A DNA stretch of 44,567 nt from Bacteroidota bacterium (GCA_019695345.1 JAIBAE010000033.1:1-44567), one strand, 5' to 3'; shown: positions 24,951-34,405, counted from the first letter of the stretch. The notes: a model not told the origin generated them from the letters alone. Numbers and translations: made by a program.

Positions 24951-25022
24951 CTTTCCCGCCTCTGCCGAAGCAACCGCGCCAGCGCGCAAACCCGGTGCGA
25001 GCCGCACAACCTGCTTCGCAGA
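24951..25022 (+). repeat. Dispersed GC-rich repeat, family B, copy 2 (divergent)
   Basis: Starts CTTTCCCGCCTCTGCCGAAG directly after the hrcA stop and contains AACCCGGTGCGAGCC. It has the family A style left end joined to the family B body, which suggests that the two families are related. Confidence 0.6.
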
Positions 25023-25070
25023 ATAATTACGAATAACGGATTACGTACTCGTCTCATACACTCAAACTCT

Positions 25071-25139
25071 ACTGTCATTCTGTGGGCAACACGAAAAATC
25101 TGTATAACCGAAGATGCGTCACTCCATTCATCATGACAG
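25071..25139. repeat. Fold-back element with CTGTCAT/ATGACAG ends
   Basis: Begins CTGTCATTCTGTGGGCAACA and ends TCATGACAG; GATGCGTCACTCC lies in the right half. Termini are the same seven bases inverted, like the element at 19792. Confidence 0.55.
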
Positions 25140-25154
25140 CTACAACGTTCCGGT

Positions 25155-25187
25155 TTGTCATTCAGGGCAACACGAAGAATCTCTCTG
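25155..25187 (+). repeat. Partial copy of the GTCATTC/GGGCAACACGAA element
   Basis: TGTCATTCAGGGCAACACGA followed by AGAATCT repeats the start of the element at 25071 with two bases missing and one substitution. The right half is not evident. Confidence 0.55.
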
Positions 25188-25300
25188 ATTGTTAGGTATG
25201 TTACAGAAACTTGTCATCACTCAATTCATGGGCAAAATATTTATTCGCCACTACGTACGGTAATGTCTGAAAATCCTTAATCCGTAATTGATTAAAGCGC

Positions 25301-25368
25301 CGCTGCAACGGTTGGAGCGGACCGGGTTGCCGCGCACGCAGACTGCTACGGCAAAGGCGGGGAACAGC
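25301..25368 (-). repeat. Dispersed GC-rich repeat, family B, copy 3
   Basis: On the minus strand: TGTTCCCCGCCTTTGCCG, then a GCGGCAACCCGGTCCGCTCC core and CAACCGTTGCAG. It is nearly identical to copy 1 over 34 bases in inverted orientation. Confidence 0.75.
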
Positions 25369-25463
25369 ATATTTATTACTATTCCCTACATACTGTAGTA
25401 TGATAATTGCACATTGGTATACTGCACTACCGAAGCAGACATTTACCAACCTGGGCGTGACTA

Positions 25464-27737
25464 TTACGGTGTTTCTATTTTGATTTCTACACAACGAGAG
25501 TAGAAACGTCCTTCGGGTATATTAAAGTCGAACAAATCGCGCGAACCAACTGCCTGCACTGTTGCCGATGTAGCTTTAAGCGCCTTTGCAGTATTTGTTG
25601 CCCGCTCTTGCGATAACTCACGGTTTGTTTGTGCATCGCCAAGATGGTCGGTATATCCGGTAATTTGTATAACCGAGCCGGATGTAATTTTTGCCGCTAT
25701 TGAATTTAACTGCGTGGAATAAGAATCATTTATTTCCGTTTCCTTTGCATTTGGGAACAGCAAACTTGATATGGTTATTTGTTTATCCGGTAGTTGCTGA
25801 GATTGCTTTTTGTCTTTAGTAATTCCTTCGGCCGGGATTTCGAGATTTGCGGTAACGGATTTCCCTTCTGTGTTACGCACATCTAATTGTACAACAACAG
25901 GTTGGTTGTTTTGCAAAAGTTGTTGCATTTTTGATTGCATATTCCACACAATTGGTTTGGGCATTGTGCGCCCTTCGTTTTTATGAAGTTCGTTGTTACT
26001 TTTTGTTGCAGTTAAGCTCCAACTTGCAACAGGTGAACGCCCTTGTACGGTTGGGGTAACTGTAATTGCAGATGGGGTTACAATACCAACAATCTGAGTT
26101 GTAGTAACAGGCACAAGAAGTTCAGTATCGTCGGTAGTAATTTCAACTCTGCGGTTTTCTTCTGCGCCATCGGGGGTTTGTGAGTTTGACGGAACTTGTG
26201 GCAAACTGCGTGACTGAACTATTATACGCTTGTCTTCAATTCCCCATACATCCATTATATACTTCTTAACAGCCATTGCCCGTTCTTTGGAAAGCTTGGT
26301 TTTTCCGAATTCATCGCGCACATCTTGGTTACATCCGGTTAAGGTAATTTTTGTTTTTGGGCTTGCTTTCATTCTACTGCCAATCACGTTAAGCAACTGC
26401 TGATACACCTCTAACCTATTTAGTGTATTGATTTGTTGTTCGTTAAATGTAGTTGCATCGGTTGTTGATAGCCGCTTGTAGCGAGCAGGCAATTCGGCTG
26501 AGTTCTCGCCAAAGAAAACGTACGGCAGTAAAGGAATGATGGTAGTTGTATTCAACTCTTCTGCCATTATTTTATTAACCGGAATCTGGTTGCCATTGTT
26601 ATCGGTATATGTTGCCCGAACATTTGCTTTAAATTCTAACGTTGAAGGCGGGACATATAACGTATCGGTGCGTTTGTAGATAGCCGTAACAAACAAGGTG
26701 TCGGTTGTTCGTAAGGAGTCGTACGTCCAAGCTCCTTTACCGTTAATAATTGTTTGATAGGCAATGGAAGGACTCTCGATTGTTGTTGTATCTATATGGC
26801 GGACTTTTTCTAATGTTACTTCGGGGTCGTCTACAAACGACTCTCCATATTTAACAGCAACACCTAACCGTATAGTGTTCACCGTCCAAGATAGCGCAAC
26901 CGAGCGAGATAGTAAATCGGTAGCACCTACCTCGTACCAGAGTTCGGGTGATATAATGATTCCCTTCTTTTCTTTAGCCAATAAATCATACGCTGCGCCA
27001 AACAAAATTGACACCTGCGATGAATTATAGCGTGAAAGTGTACCACTGAATACATTTCGTACTCGCGTAGTATTGCCTTGTTCATCTACAAAGGCACCGG
27101 TTGGTGAAGTTACGTTTTCCGATTGCGTATAGTTTGTTGAAAGAATATATGAATACCGTGCCCCGGAGAATAGTTGCAAGTTTTTGAATAGTCTTATACC
27201 AAACAATGGTTCTATACCAACAGCAGATACTTTGGTATCTAAGCGATACTCGAACTGTGCACTGTTATTTAACGATGGTAATGTTTCAGCACGACGTAAC
27301 TCTGCGTTGGTTGTGGTATAGACGCCACGTACATCGGCAAAGAAAAAGTGTCCGATTTGAAATTCAGCCAACGCACCTACAACAAAGCCGCCGCCGCTTC
27401 CGCCTTCAAAGCCGGGATTACAACTAAACGTTTCCGGAACGTATAATAAACGTGCATCATGGGAATTGCTGGTATATCCACCAAACAATCCGAACCGTGG
27501 CGTGTATTGACGAGGTTGTACTGCTACACGATTTTGTGCATTCACGGTTTGCAGCATACAACATACAGATAACACACTCATTACAATAACACAATAAGCC
27601 CTACATAAAGTAGTTATCTGCGATAAAGGTGCGATAACAGTTGAAGGTTCTGTCCCGCAATTCGATGGGTTTTGTTGTTGATGTAATGACCGGTGCGGTT
27701 TGCGCAGCATAATAGTATCCATTCTAATCGTTCTCAT
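25464..27737 (-). CDS. OmpA-like outer-membrane protein with two OmpA domains
   Basis: 757 residues: an N-terminal barrel-like region (~80-300), a linker, a first OmpA-like peptidoglycan-binding domain (~404-536, opening PYVFFGENSAELP and ending AEENRRVEIT) and a second at the C-terminus (~655-757, QITGYTDHLGDAQTNRELSQERA). The start at 27737 overlaps the stop of the upstream 1586-residue gene by ATGA, suggesting coupling. That start places about 43 residues before the hydrophobic signal segment (RAYCVIVMSVLSVCCMLQTVNAQ), and residues ~10-32 are encoded by a family A repeat. An alternative ATG at 27581 removes them but leaves a signal peptide without basic residues. The role is probably anchoring the outer membrane or the large surface protein to peptidoglycan. 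Confidence 0.85.
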   Translation of the reverse strand: MRTIRMDTIMLRKPHRSLHQQQNPSNCGTEPSTVIAPLSQITTLCRAYCVIVMSVLSVCCMLQTVNAQNRVAVQPRQYTPRFGLFGGYTSNSHDARLLYVPETFSCNPGFEGGSGGGFVVGALAEFQIGHFFFADVRGVYTTTNAELRRAETLPSLNNSAQFEYRLDTKVSAVGIEPLFGIRLFKNLQLFSGARYSYILSTNYTQSENVTSPTGAFVDEQGNTTRVRNVFSGTLSRYNSSQVSILFGAAYDLLAKEKKGIIISPELWYEVGATDLLSRSVALSWTVNTIRLGVAVKYGESFVDDPEVTLEKVRHIDTTTIESPSIAYQTIINGKGAWTYDSLRTTDTLFVTAIYKRTDTLYVPPSTLEFKANVRATYTDNNGNQIPVNKIMAEELNTTTIIPLLPYVFFGENSAELPARYKRLSTTDATTFNEQQINTLNRLEVYQQLLNVIGSRMKASPKTKITLTGCNQDVRDEFGKTKLSKERAMAVKKYIMDVWGIEDKRIIVQSRSLPQVPSNSQTPDGAEENRRVEITTDDTELLVPVTTTQIVGIVTPSAITVTPTVQGRSPVASWSLTATKSNNELHKNEGRTMPKPIVWNMQSKMQQLLQNNQPVVVQLDVRNTEGKSVTANLEIPAEGITKDKKQSQQLPDKQITISSLLFPNAKETEINDSYSTQLNSIAAKITSGSVIQITGYTDHLGDAQTNRELSQERATNTAKALKATSATVQAVGSRDLFDFNIPEGRFYSRCVEIKIETP
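27641..27711 (+). repeat. Family A repeat, copy 11, inside the 5' end of the OmpA-like frame
   Basis: Left arm TTGAAGGTTCTGTCCCGCA, right arm CGGTGCGGTTTGCGCAGCA. It is the only copy lying in an annotated reading frame and stays open on the minus strand, encoding residues ~10-32 of the extended OmpA-like protein. Confidence 0.7.
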
Positions 27738-30700
27738 TTTACCACCTCCATCCGTAAGCTTGACTTTTGTGTTGCAGTTTGGAGCACAAGCCAGTAGCTG
27801 CCCGTAATCACATTCTCGGTAGTAAAAATATAATTGTATTTTCCTGCTTTCAGGTCAGAGTCCACTAACCGTTGAATAGTATTTCCGAATATATCGGTAA
27901 GCAGAAGTGTGGTTTGCCCGTCTTCGGATGTTTCGAATTCGATTGTGGTACCGCCATCGGTTACCGGATGAGGTCGTGTTAGAAACAACTGCGTTGCGGC
28001 AAAGGGGTCGAACAACCGCGTGCCACCTTGCGTACATAAACCATACACATTAAACACTCCATTATATACAGTAAGTGTAGCATCTCCGCCAACTGCTTGG
28101 GCACTATCTATATATACTTTGGTAAGAACACTATCGCCAAGCATCACTTTAAATTTCATTGTTCCCAACACCTCGGTTTTAGGATTACGGTCTGCAATGT
28201 TGTAGCTAAACGGGATGATACGATACTTCCCTTGCACAACTCCTGGTGGTGTGGAATCGGCAGGTGCAAGCATAGTTGCATTATACCATAGATAGCCCTT
28301 GATGGCAGTAATACCTACTTGTTCCAGATTAACAGGATTGCGCAAGTAAATAGGGATATTAATAGTATTCCCTACCCTGCCGGATGTATTCCCTACATCA
28401 AGTGTAGCCAATGCACCCGATACATACGAAGTAATAATAAACTCATCTTCTTTACCGCAATCGGCTGATATTTTTCCGCGGACTGTAACAGTATCTTTTT
28501 TTGTAGGCGTGTATTGTACTGCAAGTTTGTATGTGGCATTAGGTTTTATTGTAAATGGCACTTGTGCATTTACAAATGTAAACGGTGCAATACTTGGTAA
28601 TGAGGTTACCGTAATGGTACGAAGAGAAGTGTTGCGAATTTCGAATGAATCGGTTTTGGTTGTGTTCAGCAATGTAAGCATTGTCAGATTAGCAGCGTCG
28701 AACTTTGGTTCGATAACTGCGCCGGTTACACCTACATTTACTTTTGTGTTACACAGAGCATTGATAACAGATATCTGGAACGAGAACACGCCTTCGGTTG
28801 TACGTGGTGCCAGTGTAAGGTGAATTGTATCCTGCTTATTACCTGTAATTGTTTGCGGAGACATTGGCAGGATATTACTACTTTGAAACGCAACGATCAC
28901 ATTTTCTGTTCCATTATTTTTTATAACAATGGGTATATCTGTTGGTTGATTATAACATACTGTATCTAACTGTAATGTTTGGGTAATGACATCTAACACA
29001 ATTGGAACTTTTTTAGCAGTTAGTACAAGTGATACCTGAGGCACTGTTGAGTTGTTATGTACAATTGCTGTTGTTGTATATGTTCCATTTGTTGTTGTTG
29101 TAAAGCGCACTGCAACAGACTTTGTTTCAGAAGGTGAAATTGTTAACGAAGCGAATGTAGTAAGCAATGCAAAGTTACTTTGGTTGCCACCTTGAAATGT
29201 AATATCAGAAACTGTTAGGTCGCTGCTTCCGGTATTTGTAATACGAATGGAGTCTACAGTAGTATCGGAACACCCTGCCGATAAAAACTCAGGAGCAGTT
29301 GCTTCACATACCGGTCCAGAGAATACACCTTGTCCGTACAATGATACAATGGTAGCAATATCATTTGCATTTGTTTGGATAACTAATCTTCCGCTTGTAC
29401 GACCTACAACTGAGGGCTTAAATCGCACATCTATGTTCTTAACACTATTTGGTTGCAGTGTAATTTGTCCGGATGCATTCAACACCATAAAATCATTACT
29501 ATTGGGCAACTCATTCTGAATACTCTGTATTACTACTGGCAACAAACTGATGTTTTTTAATGAAAGTACTTCAATAGAGTCTTTTTGTTCTCCAAGTTTA
29601 ACTGCACCCATATTAATCGTTTTAACTTCGGATAAAAATGTTGCGGCAATTCCGTTACCTTGAACTAACGAAGTCTGTGTAAAGTCACCCGACCGAACAG
29701 ATAATGTTGCCGTATATTTTTTAACCATCGTTGGGTGAAAAAGTATTTCAACACTTAGACTTTTTCCGGGCATGATTGTATAAGGAACCTGAGCAGATGC
29801 AATACTAATATCAGAGGAGTTATTGGTCAGTTCAATAGAAGTAACTTCTACTGGTAAAACACCATTGTTAGTTATAGCCGCATTTATCACCGAGTCTCTT
29901 GTTGTTTCTATTTGTGTATCTGCAAATGTTATCTCTTTTACTGTTAATTTTGTCTCTGAGATATCCCACATCGCATCTGAAACATCTTGTTGTATTGGTG
30001 GCGCATTATTTTTCCATATGCGTGCGGTGTAATCGTACGATGTTGAAAGTAGTAATGAGGCATCACCCGATATACTGAGAGCCGTAATATTATTTTCATG
30101 TCCCTTATATGTACGTTGCAACGTACCGGAAGGAAGATTAAATGTTTGGGCTGCATTACCGTTAGCAACTCCTGCCAACACTGCATTATTCTTTGCAAAC
30201 ACAGCATTAATAAATGGTACTTTTGTTGGCACTGAGCAATACCTGTTCCCGGTTGAGGTTTGATAAACCAATACATCATTTACCGACGTATTATTTGCAT
30301 TATTATAAACTGATGCAAGTAATGAGTTATCCGGACTTATAGTAAGTTTGCTTGTAGGTCTGCCACAGCGTAATATTCTCTTTTGTATTCCTACATTAGC
30401 ATCTATCTCTTCGATACTATCTGCTTTTGCCAGGTACAATACATTTGTATTTGTATTAATAGCAAAATCACTACACCCAAAATATCCACCCAACTTCGAG
30501 CCACTTGTTATTGACCAAATATCAACTACGTTTTTATCATTAATGGTAATCAGTTTATCGGATGTACTATTAAACCCAAACTTTGAAATACTCGAAAAGT
30601 TATGCGTAGTGCCGTCGGCAGAAAATACTTCGGCATAGGTACTGCTATTATACACTTTAATTGTGGGTATTTGATTTTGAATAACAGAAATCGCTATAAA

Positions 30701-32494
30701 TTTATCATCGGCACTCCACTCTGCCAATAACGACCACGTACAATTTGGTATTTGTAGTTGCTTTACTTCTTTCCCTGTTTGGGTATCCCAAAAACGGACA
30801 GTGTTGTCTTTGGATGTTGTAGCTACGACTGTACCTGCATGATTGTATCGTGCAAGAACACTGCTTTGTGCAGATATAGTTTTATAAGTACGTAGTAAAC
30901 TGCCATCTTGTGTACTCCACTGATATGTTGCATCGCCGGAGCATGTTACTGCATTAGTTCCATCCGGACTCAACTCTCCGTTGCTTATAGATTTATCCGG
31001 ATGCAACAGTGTAAGATATGAAGAGTTAATTCCCGGGGCTGCTACTTGTGTAATTCGTAATAAACATTGTGCTGAGGTTACAGCCGGAATATTCTTCCAC
31101 TCGTGTTGTAAGCCGGTGGCTTGGTCGGTAATGATATTCCAGTTTGTTCCATTGTTTGTACTGTATTCCAATTGTACAGTATCTGTTGCGGCAATACCCG
31201 TCCAGGTTATTACAGTACTAGTACCACCTAATAATTTCTCACCACCGTTAGGACTGGTTATCCGCAATGTAGAAGTTGATGGAATTCCATTGCCCGATGC
31301 ACCTGCGGCAAATAACTTAATAGGTGAACATAAATTACATTGCAATGTAAACTCAGCAAACTCATAACCAACATCGCTTGGTGTGTACGAAACAGTTACG
31401 GTAGCACTGCCACCTGCAGGTACAATAAAGGTATCTGGCGAAATTGCAAACTTTGGATTACTACTGGTTGCAGATGTTACAACAACAGGTATTCCGTCAG
31501 CACGCAACGTAAACGTATTTTGTTTTACTGTGCCAATAGTTAAGTTTTTAAATTCAAGTGTTCCGGAAGGTGTTGTATATACGCCAAAAGATTTTTGTCC
31601 ATTTGTGGTATACTCTACCTCGTCGGACATTCCCATGTTTCTATACAATACAACTGCGTTCCGCAATGTATCGCCCATTGAATAACAAGAGTTCCATGTT
31701 ACCTCGCAGTGGTTAGTATACTGCTCTCTTGCAAGAATTTGTGTTACAATTTTTTCCGCATCCTGAACTGATGTTATAGAGTTATAGCAACTACCACCTG
31801 TTTGTTGAACAATAGTCTTTAGAGAATTTGAAGCAATACTTCCAAGTACAAAACAATAGATAGTGCACTGCATGGTACGTGCTTGTGCTACTATTTCCTG
31901 TGCCTGAATATCAGCAACCTGGCGCCCGTCGGTTATCAATACAATTACGCGGTTGTACCGTGCTTTTTTGTGGATATAGAAAGCCCCGCCATTTGCCGAT
32001 AAAAATGCCTCGTTAAAATCCATAGTACTACCGGCAGTAATAGCATTACATGCTTGGCGCACATCGCCTTTGTTCTTTAGAAAGTCTGAATACACCGACG
32101 CTTTAGAATCAACTGCTACTACCGCACACTCACTACTCGCATTAAGCCCGTTTACCCATTTTGTACACGTGGCTTTGGCAATATCTAAATTCGATTGCCC
32201 CTGTACCGTAGATACCGTAGAATGTGAAATTGCTGTAAGTATAACCGACGATATAGCGCGGCTTGTTACATTGCCGCAACGAATATCCGTTACCGTGCGC
32301 GGTGCTCCGTTTTCCGAGACACGAATATCGCCCACATCCGGACGCATAACGGTACCTTGGTCCGATAACGCAATGAACTTTGCTTTTACTTTAGGAAACT
32401 GGGAAACATCTGTACCAAATACGCTAAATGTCTGGCTGTGTAATTGATGAATAGTGCAAACAGCCAGTATACATACAAACCAATAAATTCTCAT
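27734..32494 (-). CDS. Giant T9SS surface protein: VWA, beta-propeller, ASH repeats, cohesin-like, sorting domain
   Basis: 1586 residues with signal peptide MRIYWFVCILAVCTIHQLHS. A von Willebrand A-type domain occupies ~75-255 (VIVLITDGRQ near 183-192); the MIDAS DxSxS is replaced by TAISHS, so classical metal binding is doubtful. One ASH/choice-of-anchor-type Ig domain lies at ~310-400 and an NGGE-type Ig domain at ~410-495. WD40/propeller repeats follow at ~500-830 (RFWDTQTGKEVKQL, YKGHENNITALSISGDASLL, ARIWKNN). Several ASH-type domains fill ~850-1390, then a cohesin-like sandwich (LDVGNTSGRVGNTINIPIYL) and a T9SS C-terminal domain. It is exported to the surface and coupled to the OmpA-like gene. 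Function unknown; adhesion or a sensing scaffold is inferred. Confidence 0.85.
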   Translation of the reverse strand: MRIYWFVCILAVCTIHQLHSQTFSVFGTDVSQFPKVKAKFIALSDQGTVMRPDVGDIRVSENGAPRTVTDIRCGNVTSRAISSVILTAISHSTVSTVQGQSNLDIAKATCTKWVNGLNASSECAVVAVDSKASVYSDFLKNKGDVRQACNAITAGSTMDFNEAFLSANGGAFYIHKKARYNRVIVLITDGRQVADIQAQEIVAQARTMQCTIYCFVLGSIASNSLKTIVQQTGGSCYNSITSVQDAEKIVTQILAREQYTNHCEVTWNSCYSMGDTLRNAVVLYRNMGMSDEVEYTTNGQKSFGVYTTPSGTLEFKNLTIGTVKQNTFTLRADGIPVVVTSATSSNPKFAISPDTFIVPAGGSATVTVSYTPSDVGYEFAEFTLQCNLCSPIKLFAAGASGNGIPSTSTLRITSPNGGEKLLGGTSTVITWTGIAATDTVQLEYSTNNGTNWNIITDQATGLQHEWKNIPAVTSAQCLLRITQVAAPGINSSYLTLLHPDKSISNGELSPDGTNAVTCSGDATYQWSTQDGSLLRTYKTISAQSSVLARYNHAGTVVATTSKDNTVRFWDTQTGKEVKQLQIPNCTWSLLAEWSADDKFIAISVIQNQIPTIKVYNSSTYAEVFSADGTTHNFSSISKFGFNSTSDKLITINDKNVVDIWSITSGSKLGGYFGCSDFAINTNTNVLYLAKADSIEEIDANVGIQKRILRCGRPTSKLTISPDNSLLASVYNNANNTSVNDVLVYQTSTGNRYCSVPTKVPFINAVFAKNNAVLAGVANGNAAQTFNLPSGTLQRTYKGHENNITALSISGDASLLLSTSYDYTARIWKNNAPPIQQDVSDAMWDISETKLTVKEITFADTQIETTRDSVINAAITNNGVLPVEVTSIELTNNSSDISIASAQVPYTIMPGKSLSVEILFHPTMVKKYTATLSVRSGDFTQTSLVQGNGIAATFLSEVKTINMGAVKLGEQKDSIEVLSLKNISLLPVVIQSIQNELPNSNDFMVLNASGQITLQPNSVKNIDVRFKPSVVGRTSGRLVIQTNANDIATIVSLYGQGVFSGPVCEATAPEFLSAGCSDTTVDSIRITNTGSSDLTVSDITFQGGNQSNFALLTTFASLTISPSETKSVAVRFTTTTNGTYTTTAIVHNNSTVPQVSLVLTAKKVPIVLDVITQTLQLDTVCYNQPTDIPIVIKNNGTENVIVAFQSSNILPMSPQTITGNKQDTIHLTLAPRTTEGVFSFQISVINALCNTKVNVGVTGAVIEPKFDAANLTMLTLLNTTKTDSFEIRNTSLRTITVTSLPSIAPFTFVNAQVPFTIKPNATYKLAVQYTPTKKDTVTVRGKISADCGKEDEFIITSYVSGALATLDVGNTSGRVGNTINIPIYLRNPVNLEQVGITAIKGYLWYNATMLAPADSTPPGVVQGKYRIIPFSYNIADRNPKTEVLGTMKFKVMLGDSVLTKVYIDSAQAVGGDATLTVYNGVFNVYGLCTQGGTRLFDPFAATQLFLTRPHPVTDGGTTIEFETSEDGQTTLLLTDIFGNTIQRLVDSDLKAGKYNYIFTTENVITGSYWLVLQTATQKSSLRMEVVK

Positions 32495-32600
32495 ATATAA
32501 TCCTCTCTTTTACCCCTACAAGATACAACCATTTTTTTCAATAAAGGGTGTAATCAACAGAACAATCTTTACTACAATAAAGAGAGTTAAATATCTTTTG

Positions 32601-32657
32601 TTTCACAGCCCGCACCGTTTGGTAACAATGCTATAAACCTTTTACAGCGGGAAAAAA
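32601..32657 (-). repeat. Degenerate family A repeat
   Basis: On the minus strand: CTTTTTTCCCGCTG ... AACGGTGCGGGCTGTGAAA. Left arm and GGTGCGG are kept, the GCGATAGC end is lost. Confidence 0.45.
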
Positions 32658-32718
32658 GGGCGTATGCTACCCAACCATTTATCGTGATTACTGAGCTAAG
32701 TACATTACAATGCGACGT

Positions 32719-32780
32719 AGTACGGCCGGAACCGACCGGGTTGCGGCGCAGAAGGATTGCTTCGGCTTGTGGCGGGAACA
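32719..32780 (-). repeat. Dispersed GC-rich repeat, family B, copy 4
   Basis: On the minus strand: TGTTCCCGCCACAAGCCGAA then GCAATCCTTCTGCGC and GCAACCCGGTCGGTTCC. This is the most complete family B copy and closely resembles copy 1 over its whole length. Confidence 0.75.
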
Positions 32781-32803
32781 TTTATCTATTCTATAACAAA
32801 CCC

Positions 32804-33538
32804 TTACTTTAACGAAAAAGGTACGGTGATTGTTACCCAATCTTCGTGCGGTTTGCCATCGAGTGTGCCGCAGGTAAATTCGGTTTTGCCTATTACGCGT
32901 TTAACCTCGTTTACTAAAATGGCGGGACAGCCCGATGTTTCTTTAACGTCTTTTACTTTGCCGTTTACATCAACAAGTACATCAATTTTAACAACGCACT
33001 CTGTTCCGGCAGATTTAGCATCGCTTGGGTATTCAATTTTGGATTTGAAATCAGCTCGGTTGTATTTAGGGCGTGTGTATCCGTCGCCTTCATCTTTTGC
33101 AAGTTCTTCTTCGTCCGGGTTTTGTTTTGCCTTCCCTAACTTAAAGATAATTGGAATGGTCATCCATGTTTTAATGGGTTTGTTTTCGTACACGGCAGGT
33201 GTAAATGTTGCTTTCATACACGCCATTACAGCGGCGGTATCTAATAATGGATGCACACCTTCCTTAATGATATAACGTTCTACCATTCCTTTTTTGCCAA
33301 TTAATACATGTACTTGTACTGTTCCTTGTATGCCGCTTTTTTTTGCTGGATCGGGGTATTTAAATGCTTTGAGTAACGATAATTTATCAAGCACAGCTTC
33401 TTTATCCATCATTACAAAGTCATCGGGGTCGGGGTCAGTTTCTGTAGCCGATGTAGATTTTTTTTGTGCAGTTGCTTCCAAAGAACAACACAGGAGTAAT
33501 CCTACTATAAACAATGAGAATATATATGTTTTGTTCAT
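32804..33538 (-). CDS. Secreted protein with two TonB C-terminal domains
   Basis: 244 residues with an N-terminal hydrophobic segment (MNKTYIFSLFIVGLLLCCSLEATAQ) that reads as a cleavable signal peptide, possibly a lipoprotein signal. Two TonB_C-like units follow: ~55-135 (GIQGTVQVHVLIGKKGMVERYIIKEG...WMTIPIIF) and ~165-244 (AGTECVVKIDVLVDVNGKVKDVKETSGCP...WVTITVPF). Each has the VxVxVxxxGxVxxxxxxxG pattern. True TonB has a long Pro-rich linker and an uncleaved anchor, both missing, so this is more likely a periplasmic TonB-like domain protein than the energy transducer itself. No exbB or exbD is nearby. Confidence 0.8.
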   Translation of the reverse strand: MNKTYIFSLFIVGLLLCCSLEATAQKKSTSATETDPDPDDFVMMDKEAVLDKLSLLKAFKYPDPAKKSGIQGTVQVHVLIGKKGMVERYIIKEGVHPLLDTAAVMACMKATFTPAVYENKPIKTWMTIPIIFKLGKAKQNPDEEELAKDEGDGYTRPKYNRADFKSKIEYPSDAKSAGTECVVKIDVLVDVNGKVKDVKETSGCPAILVNEVKRVIGKTEFTCGTLDGKPHEDWVTITVPFSLK

Positions 33539-33663
33539 GGTGTATTTTCTGTAATACTGTTACTACGGGCTACGGCACAAAAATCGTGTATTTGTTTTAC
33601 ATAGCTACCTGTATACAGCTATTTTTTTCTTGTAGTTTGCTTTAGGGAATGCTTTGTAGTGGC

Positions 33664-33729
33664 ATGGGGATCTCATCCGCATGACAAGGGTGCTGTGTAA
33701 GTACGCTTGCGGTGCGGTCGGGCGATAAC
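33664..33729 (+). repeat. Dispersed intergenic repeat, family A, copy 12
   Basis: Left end diverged (GATCTCATCCGCA), right arm intact (GGTGCGGTCGGGCGATAACA). It lies 10 bases from the stop of the lipoprotein gene at 33740. Confidence 0.65.
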
Positions 33730-33739
33730 ATATTGAAAC

Positions 33740-34405
33740 CTAAAACTGTAATGCCGCAAGGATGGAACGAAATGTTTTGTTCATTTCGATTTCATCGGGT
33801 GGTGGCATTGCGCTTATGGTGGTTGGTACAAGTGAGCATTCGTAGTAGTTGTTGATGGACGACACAAATACTGCCGAGTGCGAACGCATCAACCGAGTGC
33901 TTGTTGCGGAGTCTGCCGTGAATTCGTACAACCCAAATGTTTTATCGCCCATTGTTGCAGTAGTTATGGTACTAAGCATCCGTACGGTTCCTGCTGTTTT
34001 ACGTGAGCGTTTTTCGAATGCCAAACGTGCGAGTCCTATTACTCCCTCTTTGGATACTGTTTGCTCAACTATATCGGTTTTACGGATTGATTGCACTATC
34101 ATGCTTACGGTATAATCTTTGTTTACGGCAACTGCAACTACATCCGATGACGCTTTACCTTCTACGTCAATCAGGAACCAATCTTTAGGAATAAAGGCAA
34201 GCATATCGCCGGGTTTGGAGCGGATATAATCTTCGCTCATGGGGATTTCCGGCTTGGGCAATGCTACGGGTGGTGGCTCGGGTTTCTTTTCTTCCGATAC
34301 AAACAAACACCCCTGTGCAAGGAAACTTACAGCACTTGCTAAAACTACAAGCACAATGTAAAGAGCATATTTGTGAATATACTTTTGTACTACGTTCCTT
34401 CTCAC
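33740..34405 (-). CDS. Putative lipoprotein, unknown function
   Basis: 221 residues. The N-terminus has basic residues, a hydrophobic stretch and a lipobox ending LAQGC (Cys near residue 33), followed by a Pro/Lys linker (EEKKPEPPPVALPKPEIP). The mature domain (FIPKDWFLIDVEGKASSDVVAVAVNKDYTVSMIVQSIRK...) looks like a single alpha/beta domain; I do not recognise it. Its ATG overlaps the stop of the DUF1684 gene upstream (ATGA at 34402-34405), so the two lipoproteins are translationally coupled. Confidence 0.7.
   Translation of the reverse strand: MRRNVVQKYIHKYALYIVLVVLASAVSFLAQGCLFVSEEKKPEPPPVALPKPEIPMSEDYIRSKPGDMLAFIPKDWFLIDVEGKASSDVVAVAVNKDYTVSMIVQSIRKTDIVEQTVSKEGVIGLARLAFEKRSRKTAGTVRMLSTITTATMGDKTFGLYEFTADSATSTRLMRSHSAVFVSSINNYYECSLVPTTISAMPPPDEIEMNKTFRSILAALQF

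Larger units (their letters stand above)
24950..25463. other. 514-base gap made largely of repeats, no gene
   Basis: Two family B copies (24951-25022 and 25301-25368) bracket two short elements with GTCATTC and GGGCAACACGAA motifs. A 97-codon minus-strand frame (25201-25494) runs through a repeat and into the 3' end of the OmpA-like gene, and looks spurious. The gap lies between convergent genes, so no promoter is expected. Confidence 0.6.
32495..32803. other. 309-base gap with two repeats, no gene
   Basis: Holds a degenerate family A unit (32601-32657) and a family B copy (32719-32780). The ~100 AT-rich bases next to 32494 are the likely promoter region of the giant T9SS gene, but I could not fix its boxes. 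Confidence 0.55.

Noticed and set aside
25201-25494. 97-codon minus-strand ORF between hrcA and the OmpA-like gene
   Set aside because: It runs through family B copy 3 and overlaps the 3' end of the OmpA-like gene; composition is not protein-like and no start signal is visible.
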